Part shown: one piece after another, positions 37,071 to 47,050 of the stretch
Position numbering within the stretch: position 1 is the stretch's first letter
Layout of the letters: the number at the start of each line of letters is the position of its first letter
Assembly (NCBI GenBank): GCA_001647635.1
Contig: CP014761.1
Span: 558,001-622,000, forward strand
Direction of reading: 5' to 3'
From: Leifsonia xyli
Lineage (GTDB): Bacteria > Actinomycetota > Actinomycetes > Actinomycetales > Microbacteriaceae
DNA length: 64,000 nt
Notes under the pieces: generated by a model
The model's database searches: none
Told to the model about the DNA's origin: nothing
Seen by the model: only the letters and a program-made list of their open reading frames with translations
Position numbers and translations under genes: made by a program

Positions 37071-37747
37071 ACCGCCACCCGATCCTTGAGACCGTCGAAC
37101 AGCTTCTGACCGATGCCGGAGACCTTCAGGAGGTCTGTCACCGCGGCGAAGCGGCCGTTCGCCTGTCGCCAGTCCAGGATGCGCTGGGCGAGCGCTGGCC
37201 CGATGCGCGGAAGCGTCTCGAGATCGGCCTGAGCCGCGGTGTTGAGGTTGACGATCCCGCCAGTGGCTCCCGCGCCTGCGGTCCCGCCGGCGGCTGTCGC
37301 CGGAGGCGGCGCTTCCCCAATGCGCAGAACCACGAGCTGCTCACCGTCGGCGACGGGGCGCGCGAGGTTGACGGCGGCGGGGTCCGCGTCCTCCGTCAGC
37401 CCACCGGCCGCCGCGACGGCGTCGAGCACGCGCGACCCGGCAGGGAGCGAGGCGATGCCCGGCTTCCGCACCGCCCCGGTGACGTGGACCAGCACCTTTC
37501 CGCCCGCATCCGAAGCGCCGGCAGACGGTGTGAAGGCTGAGCCGGTGGCCGTCGCTGCCGTCGGCACCGGGACCTCGCTCCCGCCTTGCGCCGCAGCCGA
37601 CACGAGCACCCCGACGACCGCCACCAGGATGACCAGCACCACCGCGGCCCCCACCCCGATGCGCACGCGCCCCGGCCGACCGAGCGGCGCATCGTCACGA
37701 GACGATGCAGGCTCAGCGTCGGCGGGAGATTCGGCTCGGTGTCGCAT
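37067..37747 (-). CDS. comEA: ComEA family helix-hairpin-helix DNA-binding protein
   Basis: 226 residues. One transmembrane helix (VGAAVVLVILVAVVGVLVSAA, about residues 32-52) is followed by a Pro/Ala/Thr linker, a SLBB-like domain (VLVHVTGAVRKPGIASLPAG) and a C-terminal double helix-hairpin-helix (VNLNTAAQADLETLPRIGPALAQRIL). It binds incoming double-stranded DNA outside the membrane and passes it to ComEC. TAGCGT (37759-37754) ends six bases before the ATG; GGAGGG lies in that gap too. Confidence 0.92.
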   Translation of the reverse strand: MRHRAESPADAEPASSRDDAPLGRPGRVRIGVGAAVVLVILVAVVGVLVSAAAQGGSEVPVPTAATATGSAFTPSAGASDAGGKVLVHVTGAVRKPGIASLPAGSRVLDAVAAAGGLTEDADPAAVNLARPVADGEQLVVLRIGEAPPPATAAGGTAGAGATGGIVNLNTAAQADLETLPRIGPALAQRILDWRQANGRFAAVTDLLKVSGIGQKLFDGLKDRVAV

Positions 37748-37840
37748 CCCTCCACGCTAGAAACGCGTCGACCCCAGCACGCCGGACCGCGGAAATCTGT
37801 GGAGAGACGACGACGGCCGCGGCCTGTGCACAACCGCGCC

Positions 37841-38104
37841 TCAGACACCGCCCAGCAGGCTCACCATCCAGGCGATGGCGACGGCACCGCCGAGGATCAA
37901 CAGGCATCCCCCGATTGACGCCAGGAACACGAACAGCCCACGAAGCGCGCGTCGGCCGCCGAGCGTGTCGGTATCGAAGGTCCTCGCCGAGATCTTGTCG
38001 AGGTTGGGCGCGACGATCGACACGTACGGTTCCTGCGGGTCCGCGGGCAGTCCGTAGGGGAGCGGCTCCCCGCCTTCGTCACCACGGCGCGGGCTCGCCG
38101 TCAC
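37841..38104 (-). CDS. Hypothetical membrane protein
   Basis: 87 residues from a GTG at 38104. A hydrophilic part with PYVSIVAPNLDKISARTFDTD is followed by one or two transmembrane segments near the C-terminus (LFVFLASIGGCLLILGGAVA). I do not recognise a family. The start overlaps the upstream gene stop as GTGA, so it is co-translated with the 183-residue membrane protein. Confidence 0.65.
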   Translation of the reverse strand: MTASPRRGDEGGEPLPYGLPADPQEPYVSIVAPNLDKISARTFDTDTLGGRRALRGLFVFLASIGGCLLILGGAVAIAWMVSLLGGV

Positions 38105-38652
38105 CGGATGCGCTCCGCCTTGAACCGCCGCCGCTCGGCCTTCGCCGCCGCGAAGAAGCGGCGCGAGCTCGGCAGCCAGAGCAGAACGGCGGATGCGACC
38201 GAGGCGATCAGTCCCACGACGCCCCACGCCACCCCGAGACCATCGGGAGTCGCGAACAGCGAGGGAGCTGTCACTACGCCGAGAACCGCCGACGCGGCGA
38301 CGACCACCCGCGCCCACCCACGACCGCGGAGGACGGATCGGGCGACGACCAGCCAGAGAACCGCGCCGAAAACCACGATCGCGAACGTGAAGATCACCGT
38401 GCCGATCACGCCCTCCGGCGTCAGCTGCATCCACCGGCCGTTGCGCTGGAACCAGCGGGCGTGCTGAGCGACATACGCCCCCCAGTCCGTCGTCACAGCG
38501 CGGATGACCTGCTGGACCACCCCGACCGCCAACGTCGCGAGGGTGATCCAGACGCTCAGTCGAACACTTCTGGGAGGCGACAGCCACGCTTCGAACCGCT
38601 GCCAGCGGGGCGCAGCGACGAGCGACCGGGTCAGCGCGTCGGATCGTGGCAC
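38101..38652 (-). CDS. Hypothetical membrane protein
   Basis: 183 residues with about four transmembrane helices (near 31-48, 83-103, 114-130 and 138-155) and a basic C-terminal tail (AAAKAERRRFKAERIR). No family recognised. TAGCAT (38664-38659) ends six bases before the GTG start. It is coupled to the 87-residue gene and lies between comEA and leuS. Confidence 0.7.
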   Translation of the reverse strand: MPRSDALTRSLVAAPRWQRFEAWLSPPRSVRLSVWITLATLAVGVVQQVIRAVTTDWGAYVAQHARWFQRNGRWMQLTPEGVIGTVIFTFAIVVFGAVLWLVVARSVLRGRGWARVVVAASAVLGVVTAPSLFATPDGLGVAWGVVGLIASVASAVLLWLPSSRRFFAAAKAERRRFKAERIR

Positions 38653-38709
38653 GTTCGAATGCTACCGTCGCGCCGCGCCCGGCCGCCGATTCAGGTCAGA
38701 AGACCCGGA

Positions 38710-41295
38710 TCAGCCGCGCGGCTTCGTCGCGATGTTCACCAGCCGCGGAGCGCGCACGATGACGTTCACAATCTCGCGGTCGCCCACCGACCGGATGACC
38801 GCCTCCGACTGCCGCGCCAACGACTCCAGGTCGTCGGACGCGATCTTCGGGGAGACCTCCAGACGGTCGCGCACCTTGCCGTCGACCTGGACGATCGCGG
38901 TCACCGACTCCTCGATCAGGAGGGTCGGGTCGGGCTTGCGCCACTGCGCCAGCGCCACCGACGGCTCGTAGCCCAGCTTCGCCCACATGTCCTCGGCGGT
39001 GTAGGGCGAGAACAGGTTCAGCGCCATGGCGACGACCTCGGCGGCCTCGCGGACGGCGGCATCGGCGGGGCCGGCTCCCGAGTCGATGGTCTTGCGGGTC
39101 GCGTTGACCAGCTCCATCAGGCGGGCGACGACGACGTTGAACTTGAACGACTCGACCAGGCCAGGAGCGTCGGCCAGGAAGCGGTGCGTGACCCGGCGCA
39201 GGGCCGCGTCCCCCGTCTTCCAGACAACGTCGGGGGCGCTCGTCACGTCGTCCGCGATGCGCCAGGCGCGCGCCAGGAACTTCGCCGAGCCGGACGGCGA
39301 CACGTCGGCCCAGTCGATGTCGTCCTCCGGAGGTCCGGCGAACGCCATCGTCAGGCGCACCGCGTCCACACCGTGCTCGTCCAGCTGCTCGGACAGCTTC
39401 ACCAGGTTGCCGCGCGACTTCGACATCGCGGAGCCGTCCATCAGCACCAGCCCTTGGTTCAGCAGCGCCGTGAACGGCTCCGTGAACGAGATGTAGCCCA
39501 GGTCGAACAGCACCTTGGTGATGAAGCGCGCGTACAGCAGGTGCAGGATGGCGTGCGTCACGCCGCCGACGTACTGGTCGACCGGCGCCCACTTCTCGGC
39601 GTCGCGCGGGTCGAACGCCTGCGTGTCGTCGTTCGGGTTCAGGAAGCGCAGGAAGTACCAGGAGCTGTCGACGAACGTGTCCATCGTGTCCGTGTCGCGC
39701 TTCGCCGGGCCGCCGCAGTTCGGGCAGGAGACGTTGACCCAGTCGGTCGCCGCACCCAGCGGGCTCGTGCCCTTCGGCTGCAGGTCCAGGCCCTCCGCCA
39801 GCGGCAGCAGCACGGGCAGGTCGGCCTCGGGCACCGGCACCTCGCCGCACTCCTCGCAATGGATGATCGGGATGGGCGTGCCCCAGTAGCGCTGACGCGA
39901 GATCAGCCAGTCGCGCAGACGGAAGTTCTTGGCCGGCGCGCCCAGGTGCGACGCCTGCAGCGCCTCGGTGACGCGACGGATCGCGTTCGACTTGCTCAGC
40001 CCGTCGAACGGCCCGGAGTTGATCGACCGGCCCTCGCCGGTCAGCGCGACGCCCGTCTCGGACGGGTTGGACAGCTCCACGTCGTCCGGCAGGATCGGCT
40101 CGCCGGTCTCGGGGTCCGTGTGGATGACCGGGATGGCGCCGGTCACCGGCTGCGTGGTGTCCACCACGACGCGCACCGGCAGGTCGAACGCGCGGGCGAA
40201 GTCCAGGTCGCGCTGGTCGTGCGCAGGCACGGCCATGATCGCGCCGTGACCGTAGTCGCTCAGCACGTAGTCGGCCGCCCAGATCGGCAGCTTCTCGCCG
40301 GTCAGCGGATTGATCGCGTGCCGCTCCAGGAAGACGCCGGTCTTCTCGCGCTCGGTGCTCAGACGGTCCATCTCGGTGGTGCCGCGGACGACGTCCAGGT
40401 AGTCGTCGAACCGCTTCTTGACCTCGGGACGCGCATCCTTCACCAGCTCGGCGGCCAGGTCGGAATCGGGGGCGACCACCATGAAGGTGACGCCGTACAG
40501 GGTGTCCGGGCGGGTGGTGTAGACCGTCACCGGCTCGTCGCGGCCCTCGATCTGGAAGGTGACGTCCGCACCGGTCGAGCGCCCGATCCAGTTGCGCTGC
40601 ATCGAGATGACCTTGGACGGCCAGGCACCCTCCAGCTGGTTCAGGTCGTCCAGCAGGCGGTCCGCGTAGTCGGTGATGCGGAAGTACCACTGGGTCAGCT
40701 TCTTCTTGGTGACCAGGTTGTCGCAGCGCTCACAGCGGCCGTTGACGACCTGCTCGTTCGCCAGCACCGTCTGGTCGAAGGGACACCAGTTGACCTGGCT
40801 CGCCTTGCGATACGCCAGGCCCTTCTCGTACAGCTTCAGGAACAGCCACTGGTTCCAGCGGTAGTAGCCGGGGTCGCTCGTCTGCAGCACGCGGTCCCAG
40901 TCGAAGCTGGGCGCATAGCGGCGCATGCTCGCCTTCTGCTGGGCGATGTTGTCGTTGGTCCAGCCGGCCGGGTCCAGGCCGCGCTTGATCGCAGCGTTCT
41001 CCGCGGGCAGGCCGAAGGAGTCCCAGCCGATCGGGTGCAGCACGTTGAAGCCCTGCTGACGCCAGTAGCGGGCGATGACGTCACCCAGCGCGTACGCCTC
41101 GGCGTGGCCCATGTGCAGGTCGCCCGACGGGTACGGGAACATGTCGAGGATGTACTTGCGCGGTCGCTTGTCGGCGGGGTCGTCGGTCGCGAACGGGCGC
41201 AGCTCCTCCCACACCGGGAGCCACTTCTCCTGGATGGCCGCGAAGTCGTACTGCCCGCGCTCGGGCTGCGTCTGCTCGTCGTGCTGGTCTGACAC
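38710..41295 (-). CDS. leuS: Leucyl-tRNA synthetase
   Basis: 861-residue class I enzyme that charges tRNA(Leu). The HIGH-type motif is HMGH in [14 protein letters not shown]. The editing domain contains STGADVTF and [10 protein letters not shown], and the KMSKS-type motif is AMSKSRGN. A zinc-finger CPNCGG and the anticodon-binding and C-terminal domains are complete. The GTG at 41295 gives [11 protein letters not shown] leader of about 140 bases with two stem-loops precedes it. Confidence 0.97.
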   Translation of the reverse strand: MSDQHDEQTQPERGQYDFAAIQEKWLPVWEELRPFATDDPADKRPRKYILDMFPYPSGDLHMGHAEAYALGDVIARYWRQQGFNVLHPIGWDSFGLPAENAAIKRGLDPAGWTNDNIAQQKASMRRYAPSFDWDRVLQTSDPGYYRWNQWLFLKLYEKGLAYRKASQVNWCPFDQTVLANEQVVNGRCERCDNLVTKKKLTQWYFRITDYADRLLDDLNQLEGAWPSKVISMQRNWIGRSTGADVTFQIEGRDEPVTVYTTRPDTLYGVTFMVVAPDSDLAAELVKDARPEVKKRFDDYLDVVRGTTEMDRLSTEREKTGVFLERHAINPLTGEKLPIWAADYVLSDYGHGAIMAVPAHDQRDLDFARAFDLPVRVVVDTTQPVTGAIPVIHTDPETGEPILPDDVELSNPSETGVALTGEGRSINSGPFDGLSKSNAIRRVTEALQASHLGAPAKNFRLRDWLISRQRYWGTPIPIIHCEECGEVPVPEADLPVLLPLAEGLDLQPKGTSPLGAATDWVNVSCPNCGGPAKRDTDTMDTFVDSSWYFLRFLNPNDDTQAFDPRDAEKWAPVDQYVGGVTHAILHLLYARFITKVLFDLGYISFTEPFTALLNQGLVLMDGSAMSKSRGNLVKLSEQLDEHGVDAVRLTMAFAGPPEDDIDWADVSPSGSAKFLARAWRIADDVTSAPDVVWKTGDAALRRVTHRFLADAPGLVESFKFNVVVARLMELVNATRKTIDSGAGPADAAVREAAEVVAMALNLFSPYTAEDMWAKLGYEPSVALAQWRKPDPTLLIEESVTAIVQVDGKVRDRLEVSPKIASDDLESLARQSEAVIRSVGDREIVNVIVRAPRLVNIATKPRG

Positions 41296-41434
41296 GTGAC
41301 TCTCAATCTCGGTTCCGTCGTGCCGCCGCCAGGATGCGGGACGGCACGGAAGAGGTCCGGGCGACAGGGCCCGGGTCTCCAGAGTACTAAACGTCGGACG
41401 CGTCCAGACCGTTCCCAGCGCGCTCCCGGTTCGC
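41296..41434 (-). other. leuS 5' leader with stem-loops
   Basis: The minus strand has a stem at 41380-41352 (GAGACCCGGGC against GCCCGGACCTC, nine of eleven paired). A second stem uses CGTGCCG / CGGCACG between about 41347 and 41320. A TAGTAC hexamer lies at 41389-41384. I see no T-box specifier pattern. No gene is seen in this stretch. Confidence 0.4.
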
Positions 41435-42796
41435 CTACGGCGTGATTCCGGCGGCCGCGAGTACCGCCGCGGCCTTCACGCGGACCTCCTCCAGCTCGTC
41501 CTCCGGCACCGACAGCGCGGTGATCCCGCCGCCCGCGCCGACGGTGGCGACGCCGTTCGAGAAGTGGATGCTGCGGATCACCATGGCGAGGTCGGCGCTG
41601 CCGTCGACGCCGAGGTAGCCGAAGCATCCCGCGAACGCGCCGCGTGGGGCGCCCTCCAGCCGGTTCAGAATGCGCATGGCGCTGAGCTTGGGCGCACCGG
41701 TCATCGACCCGGCCGGGAAGCACGCGGCCACCGCATCCACGGCTCCGAGGCCCGGGCGCAGCGTCCCCTCGACCGTGGAGACGAGCTGGTGGACCTGCGC
41801 GTAGCTCTCCACGGCGAGCAGATGGCTGACCTCGACCGAACCGGTCACGCAGACGCGCCCGAGGTCGTTGCGCATCAGGTCGACGATCATGACGTTCTCG
41901 GCGCGCTCCTTCTCGCTGGCCTCGAGCTCGGCGCGCAGCTCGACGTCGGCGACGACAGTCGCGCCGCGCGGGCGGGTGCCCTTGATGGGACGGGTGCGGA
42001 CGCGCCGGCCGTCGACGCGGAGGAACTCCTCCGGCGAGGAGCTGACGAGCACGTCGCCGCCGATCCGGAGGAACCCCGCGTAGGGGGCGGGGCTCGCGCT
42101 GCGCAGGCGGAGGTGGACGGCGAGCGGGTCCGCGTCCGTGCGGCCTTGCACGCGGTTGGTGAGGCACAGCTGGTAGGCGTCCCCGGCGCGGATGGCGTCT
42201 TGGCAGGCGGCGATGAGCGCGAGGTAGGCGGCGGCGTCATGGCGCCAGGTCGCTGGAGCGGGATGGATGGGGTGGGCTACTTCGTAGACGGCTGCGGCGC
42301 CGGGGGCGGTGCGAAGGCGGGATGCGGTGGTGCGGACCCACGCGCGCGAGCCCGGCGCGTCGAGGGCGACCACGTCGACCGTGCGAGCGGAGTGGTCGAA
42401 CGCGATCAGGCGGTCGACGAAGAGGAGGGCGGCGTCCGGGGCGTCGGAGGCGGCGATGGGTGCGCCGGCCGCGGTGGCGCCCGCCTCGTACCCGAGCCGG
42501 CCCCACCAGCCGAGCGGGTAGCCACCGGTCTCGGGATGCGGACGCTCCCGGAGGTCGTCGCGCAGCGCGTCCAGGATGCCGCCCGGCCGGGTCTCGCCGC
42601 CGAGCGTGACCGTACCGTTCGCGACGTCGGCCGTCGCCGTGACCGTCCCGGTGCCGATGAAGGAGCGCCCGGTCACCGCATCCGGGCCGCTGTCGAGCCA
42701 GACGGCGTCCACGTCGGCGCGGCCGAACAGGGTCGCGAACGCGTCCGCCGGATCGACCCAGGCGTCGAGCCGGTGAACACGGAGCGGATGGACCAC
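41435..42796 (-). CDS. pabB: Aminodeoxychorismate synthase component I
   Basis: 453 residues of the chorismate-binding family (PabB/TrpE). The C-terminal catalytic core has [36 protein letters not shown], and [11 protein letters not shown]. It makes aminodeoxychorismate for folate. PabB is chosen over TrpE because the lyase-like pabC gene is divergent next door. The GTG at 42796 follows a TAGGCT hexamer by six bases. Confidence 0.88.
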   Translation of the reverse strand: MVHPLRVHRLDAWVDPADAFATLFGRADVDAVWLDSGPDAVTGRSFIGTGTVTATADVANGTVTLGGETRPGGILDALRDDLRERPHPETGGYPLGWWGRLGYEAGATAAGAPIAASDAPDAALLFVDRLIAFDHSARTVDVVALDAPGSRAWVRTTASRLRTAPGAAAVYEVAHPIHPAPATWRHDAAAYLALIAACQDAIRAGDAYQLCLTNRVQGRTDADPLAVHLRLRSASPAPYAGFLRIGGDVLVSSSPEEFLRVDGRRVRTRPIKGTRPRGATVVADVELRAELEASEKERAENVMIVDLMRNDLGRVCVTGSVEVSHLLAVESYAQVHQLVSTVEGTLRPGLGAVDAVAACFPAGSMTGAPKLSAMRILNRLEGAPRGAFAGCFGYLGVDGSADLAMVIRSIHFSNGVATVGAGGGITALSVPEDELEEVRVKAAAVLAAAGITP

Positions 42797-42801
42797 CGCA
42801 C

Positions 42802-42808
42802 TAGCCTA
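42802..42808. promoter_or_regulatory. Shared divergent -10 elements of pabB and pabC
   Basis: On the plus strand TAGCCT (42802-42807) ends six bases before GTG 42814. On the minus strand TAGGCT (42808-42803) ends six bases before GTG 42796. The two -10s overlap in the palindrome AGCCTAGGC, so both genes appear leaderless and only one can be transcribed at a time. Confidence 0.6.
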
Positions 42809-42813
42809 GGCGA

Positions 42814-43611
42814 GTGGATGCACGCAGCACCGGTCCCGTGAACACCCTCGCCGACTGGGCGGAGGGCGCGCTGCGCGTGCGCGACGACTGCGAGGTGGTC
42901 GAGACGGAACTGCTGGGGGCGGATTCGTTCCTGGTCCGGCACGGGCGCGTCCTGGCGCTCGGGCTGCATCGGGCGCGCTTCGTCGAGACCGTGCGCGAGC
43001 AGGGCTACGCGGGCGGCGACCTGGAGGCGTTCTGGGATGCCGCGATCGCGTCGGTGCCCCGGGAGGGTGCGTGGTTCCCGCGGTTCGAGCTGGTGCGAGC
43101 GCGGGAGGCGTTGCGGCTGCGGTTCCGGCTGCGGCCTGCACCGGCGCTGACCGAGTCCCTGGTCGTGGCGACCGCGGACGCGGACCCGCGGCAGGTTCCG
43201 CACCTCAAGGGTCCGGACATCGACCGGCTGAGCGCGCTGCGACAGCGGGCGCAGCGGGTCGGAGCGCAGGAGGCGGTCATCCTGGACGGCGGACGCGTGT
43301 CCGATGGGGCGACCTCGGCGTTGCTGTGGTGGCGGAACGGCACGCTGTTCGCGCCGCCGTTCTCCCTCCCCCGCGTCGACAGCGTGGCCGCGCGGACCGT
43401 GCGAGGCATCGCAGCGGCGGTCGGCGTGCCGGTCGAGGAGGAGGCGGTGCGGCCGTCCGAGCTCGACGGCGCGGTGCTGTGGGCGGTCAACGCGCTGCAC
43501 GGGATCCGGGCGGTCACGTCGTGGGTCGACGGCCCGGCGCTGGCGCTCGACCCGGCCCGCACCGACGCATGGCGCGCCCGCTTCGCCGCGCTCGCCCGCC
43601 CGCTGCCCTGA
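42814..43611 (+). CDS. Class IV aminotransferase (aminodeoxychorismate lyase-like)
   Basis: 265 residues of the BCAT/ADC-lyase fold-type IV PLP family. The region VPHLKGPDIDRLSALRQRAQ contains the likely PLP lysine, and AVILDGGRVSDGATSALLWW is the usual substrate loop with aspartate where many have glutamate. It probably converts aminodeoxychorismate to p-aminobenzoate and pyruvate (PabC role), inferred from divergence with pabB. The start is GTG 42814. Confidence 0.82.
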   Translation: MDARSTGPVNTLADWAEGALRVRDDCEVVETELLGADSFLVRHGRVLALGLHRARFVETVREQGYAGGDLEAFWDAAIASVPREGAWFPRFELVRAREALRLRFRLRPAPALTESLVVATADADPRQVPHLKGPDIDRLSALRQRAQRVGAQEAVILDGGRVSDGATSALLWWRNGTLFAPPFSLPRVDSVAARTVRGIAAAVGVPVEEEAVRPSELDGAVLWAVNALHGIRAVTSWVDGPALALDPARTDAWRARFAALARPLP

Positions 43612-43641
43612 CCCCGCGTCGTCCCCGCCCCCGCGATCGAT

Positions 43642-43690
43642 GGGTCGCAACACGCCGTTACGCGCGCTCGATAACGGCGTGTTGCGACCC
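43642..43690. repeat. 19-bp perfect palindrome related to the 1.6-2.7 kb repeats
   Basis: 43642-43660 and 43672-43690 are exact reverse complements around an 11-base loop. The core CAACACGCC/GGCGTGTTG is the same as in the palindromes at 1613 and 2609. It lies between the convergent pabC and cydC genes, so it may act as their terminator. Confidence 0.85.
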
Positions 43691-43719
43691 GTGGATGGGG
43701 CGGTTGGGCCCCGGGGCGG

Positions 43720-45419
43720 TCAGGCGACGAGGGCGCCGTGCTCGAGGCGGAGGGTGCGGTCGACGAGGTCGGCGGGGAGGTCGGCGTGCGAGATCAGCAG
43801 GACGGTGCGGCCGTCCTCGGCGGCGGTGGTGAGCACGTCGCGGACGATCGCGTCCGCGGCCGCCGCGTCGACGTTGGCGGTGGGCTCGTCCACCACCAGC
43901 ACCGGGAAGTCGGCCAGGAGCGCCCGGGCGAGCGCGATCCGCTGCGCCTGACCGCCCGAGACCAGCGCGCCGCGCTCGCCGACGGCAGCGCCCAGGCCGC
44001 CGCGCTCGACCACCCATTCGCGGAGGCCGACGCGGTCGAGGACGGCCAGGAGCTCGTCGTCCGTCGCCGTCTCCCGCGCGAACAGCAGGTTCTGCCGCAC
44101 GTCGGCGTCGAAGAGGTACGGACGCTGCTCCACGACTCCGACCACGCGGCGGACGTCGTCCTGCCGGAACCGCGCCACGTCGCCACCACCGAGGCGGTAG
44201 TCGCCGGTGTGGTCGATCAGCCGGGTCAGGACGTGCACGAGGGCGGTCTTGCCCGCGCCGGTCGGCCCGGTGAGCAGGACGCGCTCCCCCGGCGCGAGCC
44301 TGAGCGTCACGTCGCGCAGCACCGGCGCCTCCGCATCCGGCCAGTGTGCGGACACTTCGTCGAGGACGACCTCCGGCGCGCCGGTCCGGCCGGCCCGCAG
44401 CGGCAGCGCGTCCGCCGCGTCCACCAGGATGCCGTCCGGCACCACCGCGGGCGCGGCGGACGCGATCCGCTCGGCGCTCGCGCGGACGCTGCGCCACGCG
44501 CCGAACGCGAGCGGCACCGTCCCGAACACCTCGAACACCGCGATCGGCAGCAGCGCGACGACCGCCAGCCCCGGCGCGGATACCGCCCCGCCGCCGAGAG
44601 CCGGCACACCCACTGCCAGCGCCCACACCGTGGCACCGCCCGCGAGCAACGACACCGCGCCCGCCGTCACGCCCAGCCCGATGGCCCGCGACCGCGCCGC
44701 GGCCGTCAGGCGTTCGCTCGCCTCGCGCACCCGCCGCTCCCCCGCCTCCAACGCGCCGAACGCGGTCAGCACGTCGAGGTTCGCGACCAGGTCGTGCAGC
44801 GCGTCGTTGAGGTCGGCGCGCAGGGACGCGATGCGCCGCTCGGCGGTCCCGGCCGCCCAGCGGTTGAGCAGCACGCCGGCGCCGAGCGCGACCGCGAGCA
44901 TGACAAGCAGTCCGAGGCCGGCTGCCGGCAGCACCAGGAACGCGACGACGACACTGCCCGCGACCACGATCCCGGCTGTGACCAGGGGCTGGATGACGCG
45001 GAGCGCCACGTTCTGCAGTTCGTCGACGTCGTCGGCGAGGCTCGTGAGCAGATCGCCCGAGCGGATGCCGCGGAGGCCGTCGGGGGCGAGCGGCTCGAGC
45101 CGGGCGTACAGCCGCGACCGGACGGTTCCGAGCTGCCGGAACGCCGCATCATGACCCGCCAGCCGCTCCAGGTAGCGGAAGAACGCCCGCCCGAGGGCGA
45201 AGGCGCGCACGCCGACCACGGCCATCGACAGGTACATCATCGCGGGCTGCTCCGACGCCCGCGTGATCAGCCACGCCGACACCCCGAGCAGCGCGACGGC
45301 GCTCGCGCCGCTCAGCGCGCCGAAGCCGATCGCCGTCCAGAGCCGCCCCGCGGCGGGACTGCCAGACGCAGGATGCGGCGCACCTCCGCAGCGTCCACGA
45401 CGGCCACCGACCCACCCAC
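43720..45419 (-). CDS. cydC: Thiol reductant ABC exporter subunit CydC, frameshifted near the N-terminus
   Basis: Fused permease/ATPase that with CydD exports glutathione or cysteine-like thiols and is needed for cytochrome bd assembly. The main frame ends at 43720 and has GVSAWLITRASEQPAMMYL, Walker A GPTGAGKT and signature LVSGGQAQRIALARAL. Its only usual start (GTG 45282) would remove the first helix. Upstream in a second frame the family-like N-terminus VAVVDAAEVRRILRLA starts at GTG 45419 or 45407. The main frame then continues GSPAAGRLWTAIGFGALSG from 45363. So an indel lies near 45355-45375. It may be a real lesion, a sequencing error or, less likely, programmed. Confidence 0.82.
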
Positions 45420-45420
45420 C

Positions 45421-47049
45421 TCAGACACGCGACACCTCCGCCTCCATCGTCAGCATGGCATCCGCCGCCTCCGCCACCGCGTCCCGGTGGCTCACCACCA
45501 GCACCGCCGTGCCTTCCCGCGCGATCCGGCGCAGCGACTCCAGCAGCCGCGCCTCGGTCGCCGCGTCGAGCGCGGAGGTCGGCTCGTCCAGAATGAGGAC
45601 GGCGCACTGCCGCGACCGCAGCCGGTACAGGGCCCGCGCCACCGCGACACGCTGCGCCTGCCCGCCCGAGAGCCCGGCGCCGCCCGCGTCCACCGGCGTC
45701 GACGGGTCCAGTTCCCCGGCCGCCGCTTCCCGCAGCGCCGAGGCAACGAGCGACGACGACGGCGACGGGTCGCCGAGCGCGACGTTGGACGCGATCGTCC
45801 CGGCCATCAGCCCGCTCTTCTGACCCGCCCACGCGATCCCCGAGCGCCGCGCGGACACCTCGGCCCGTCCATCCACCAGGATGCGTCCCTCCTGCGGCAC
45901 GAACCCGAGCGCCGCCGCCACGAGGCTCGACTTGCCGCTCCCGCTCGGCGCGCGCAGCACCGCCAGGGTCCCCGGCGCCACGGCGGCGCTGAAGGCGCCG
46001 ACCACCTCCCGGCCGTCGTACCCGATGGACACACCGTCGAAGACCAGCCCCCGCGACCCGTTCGACGAGACGACCGCGGGCGACGCGGCCGCCCCTTCCG
46101 CCTCCTCGATGATCGCGAACGCGTTCGTCGCCGCCTCGATCCCCTCGGTCGCCGCGTGGTACGCCGCGCCGACGTTCCGCAGCGGCAGGAACGCCTCGGG
46201 CGCGAGCAGCAGCACGAACAGCCCGACGGACAGGTCGAGCGAGCCGCCGAGCAGCCGCAGCCCGATCGTGACGGCTATCACCGCGACCGACAGGCTCGCC
46301 GCCAGCTCGAGCACGAACCCGGAGAGGAACGACATCCGCAGCACCTTCATCGTGTGCACGCGGTACTGCTCGCTCACCTCGTGGATCCGCGCCTCCTGCC
46401 GGTGCTGCCGCCCGAACAGCTTCAGCGTCGAGAGGCCGGCCACGACATCCAGGAACGCGCTCGACAGCCGGGACAGCGCGGCCCACTGGCGCTGCTGCGC
46501 AGCCTGCGTCGCCCAGCCGACGAGCACCATGAACAGCGGGATGAGCGGCAGCGTCACCATGAGGATGATGCCGCTGGTGAGATCCCGCCAGCCGATGACC
46601 AGCACGAGCAGCGGCATCGCCACCGCCGTCGCGATCAGCTGCGGCAGGTACTTCGCGAAGTAGCCGTCCAGCGCCTCCATGCCGCGGCCCGCGACCAGCG
46701 TGACCTCGGCGGTGCTGCGGCGGGAGACCCATCCCGGTCCCAGCCGGCCGATGGATGCGACCAGCCGCTCCCGCAGCTGCCCGACCACCCGCGCGCCCCC
46801 GCGCGACGACACGGCCTCCACCGCCCAGAACAGCACCGCCCGTACGGCGACGACGACACCGAGGAGGACGAGGGTGCCGCTCAGCGCCGACACCGGCTCC
46901 CCCGCGATCGCCCGCACCACCACGTCCGTCACCAGCCACGCGAACGCGACGACGGTCGCCGTCTGCAGCACGGAGAGCAGGGCACCGGCAGCGAGCGTGC
47001 TGCGGGTCGCGGACGCGTAGCGGAGGAGGCGCGGGTCAAGCGGGCGCAT
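45421..47049 (-). CDS. cydD: Thiol reductant ABC exporter subunit CydD
   Basis: 542-residue half-transporter with six membrane helices, Walker A RAPSGSGKSS, signature GLSGGQAQRVAVARALY and Walker B LILDEPTSALD. Partner of CydC in cytochrome bd assembly. It starts one base after the cydB stop and ends one base before the cydC start, in the order cydA-cydB-cydD-cydC. Confidence 0.93.
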   Translation of the reverse strand: MRPLDPRLLRYASATRSTLAAGALLSVLQTATVVAFAWLVTDVVVRAIAGEPVSALSGTLVLLGVVVAVRAVLFWAVEAVSSRGGARVVGQLRERLVASIGRLGPGWVSRRSTAEVTLVAGRGMEALDGYFAKYLPQLIATAVAMPLLVLVIGWRDLTSGIILMVTLPLIPLFMVLVGWATQAAQQRQWAALSRLSSAFLDVVAGLSTLKLFGRQHRQEARIHEVSEQYRVHTMKVLRMSFLSGFVLELAASLSVAVIAVTIGLRLLGGSLDLSVGLFVLLLAPEAFLPLRNVGAAYHAATEGIEAATNAFAIIEEAEGAAASPAVVSSNGSRGLVFDGVSIGYDGREVVGAFSAAVAPGTLAVLRAPSGSGKSSLVAAALGFVPQEGRILVDGRAEVSARRSGIAWAGQKSGLMAGTIASNVALGDPSPSSSLVASALREAAAGELDPSTPVDAGGAGLSGGQAQRVAVARALYRLRSRQCAVLILDEPTSALDAATEARLLESLRRIAREGTAVLVVSHRDAVAEAADAMLTMEAEVSRV

Positions 47050-47050
47050 G

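Noticed and set aside
37705..41292. A 1,195-codon open frame on the plus strand
   Set aside because: It is the antisense shadow of leuS and neighbours. High GC leaves the opposite strand free of stops, and its protein is arginine/glutamate/valine-rich without any domain.
41296..41434. A T-box riboswitch in front of leuS
   Set aside because: No TGGNACCGCG-like T-box sequence or specifier loop could be found; only simple stems.
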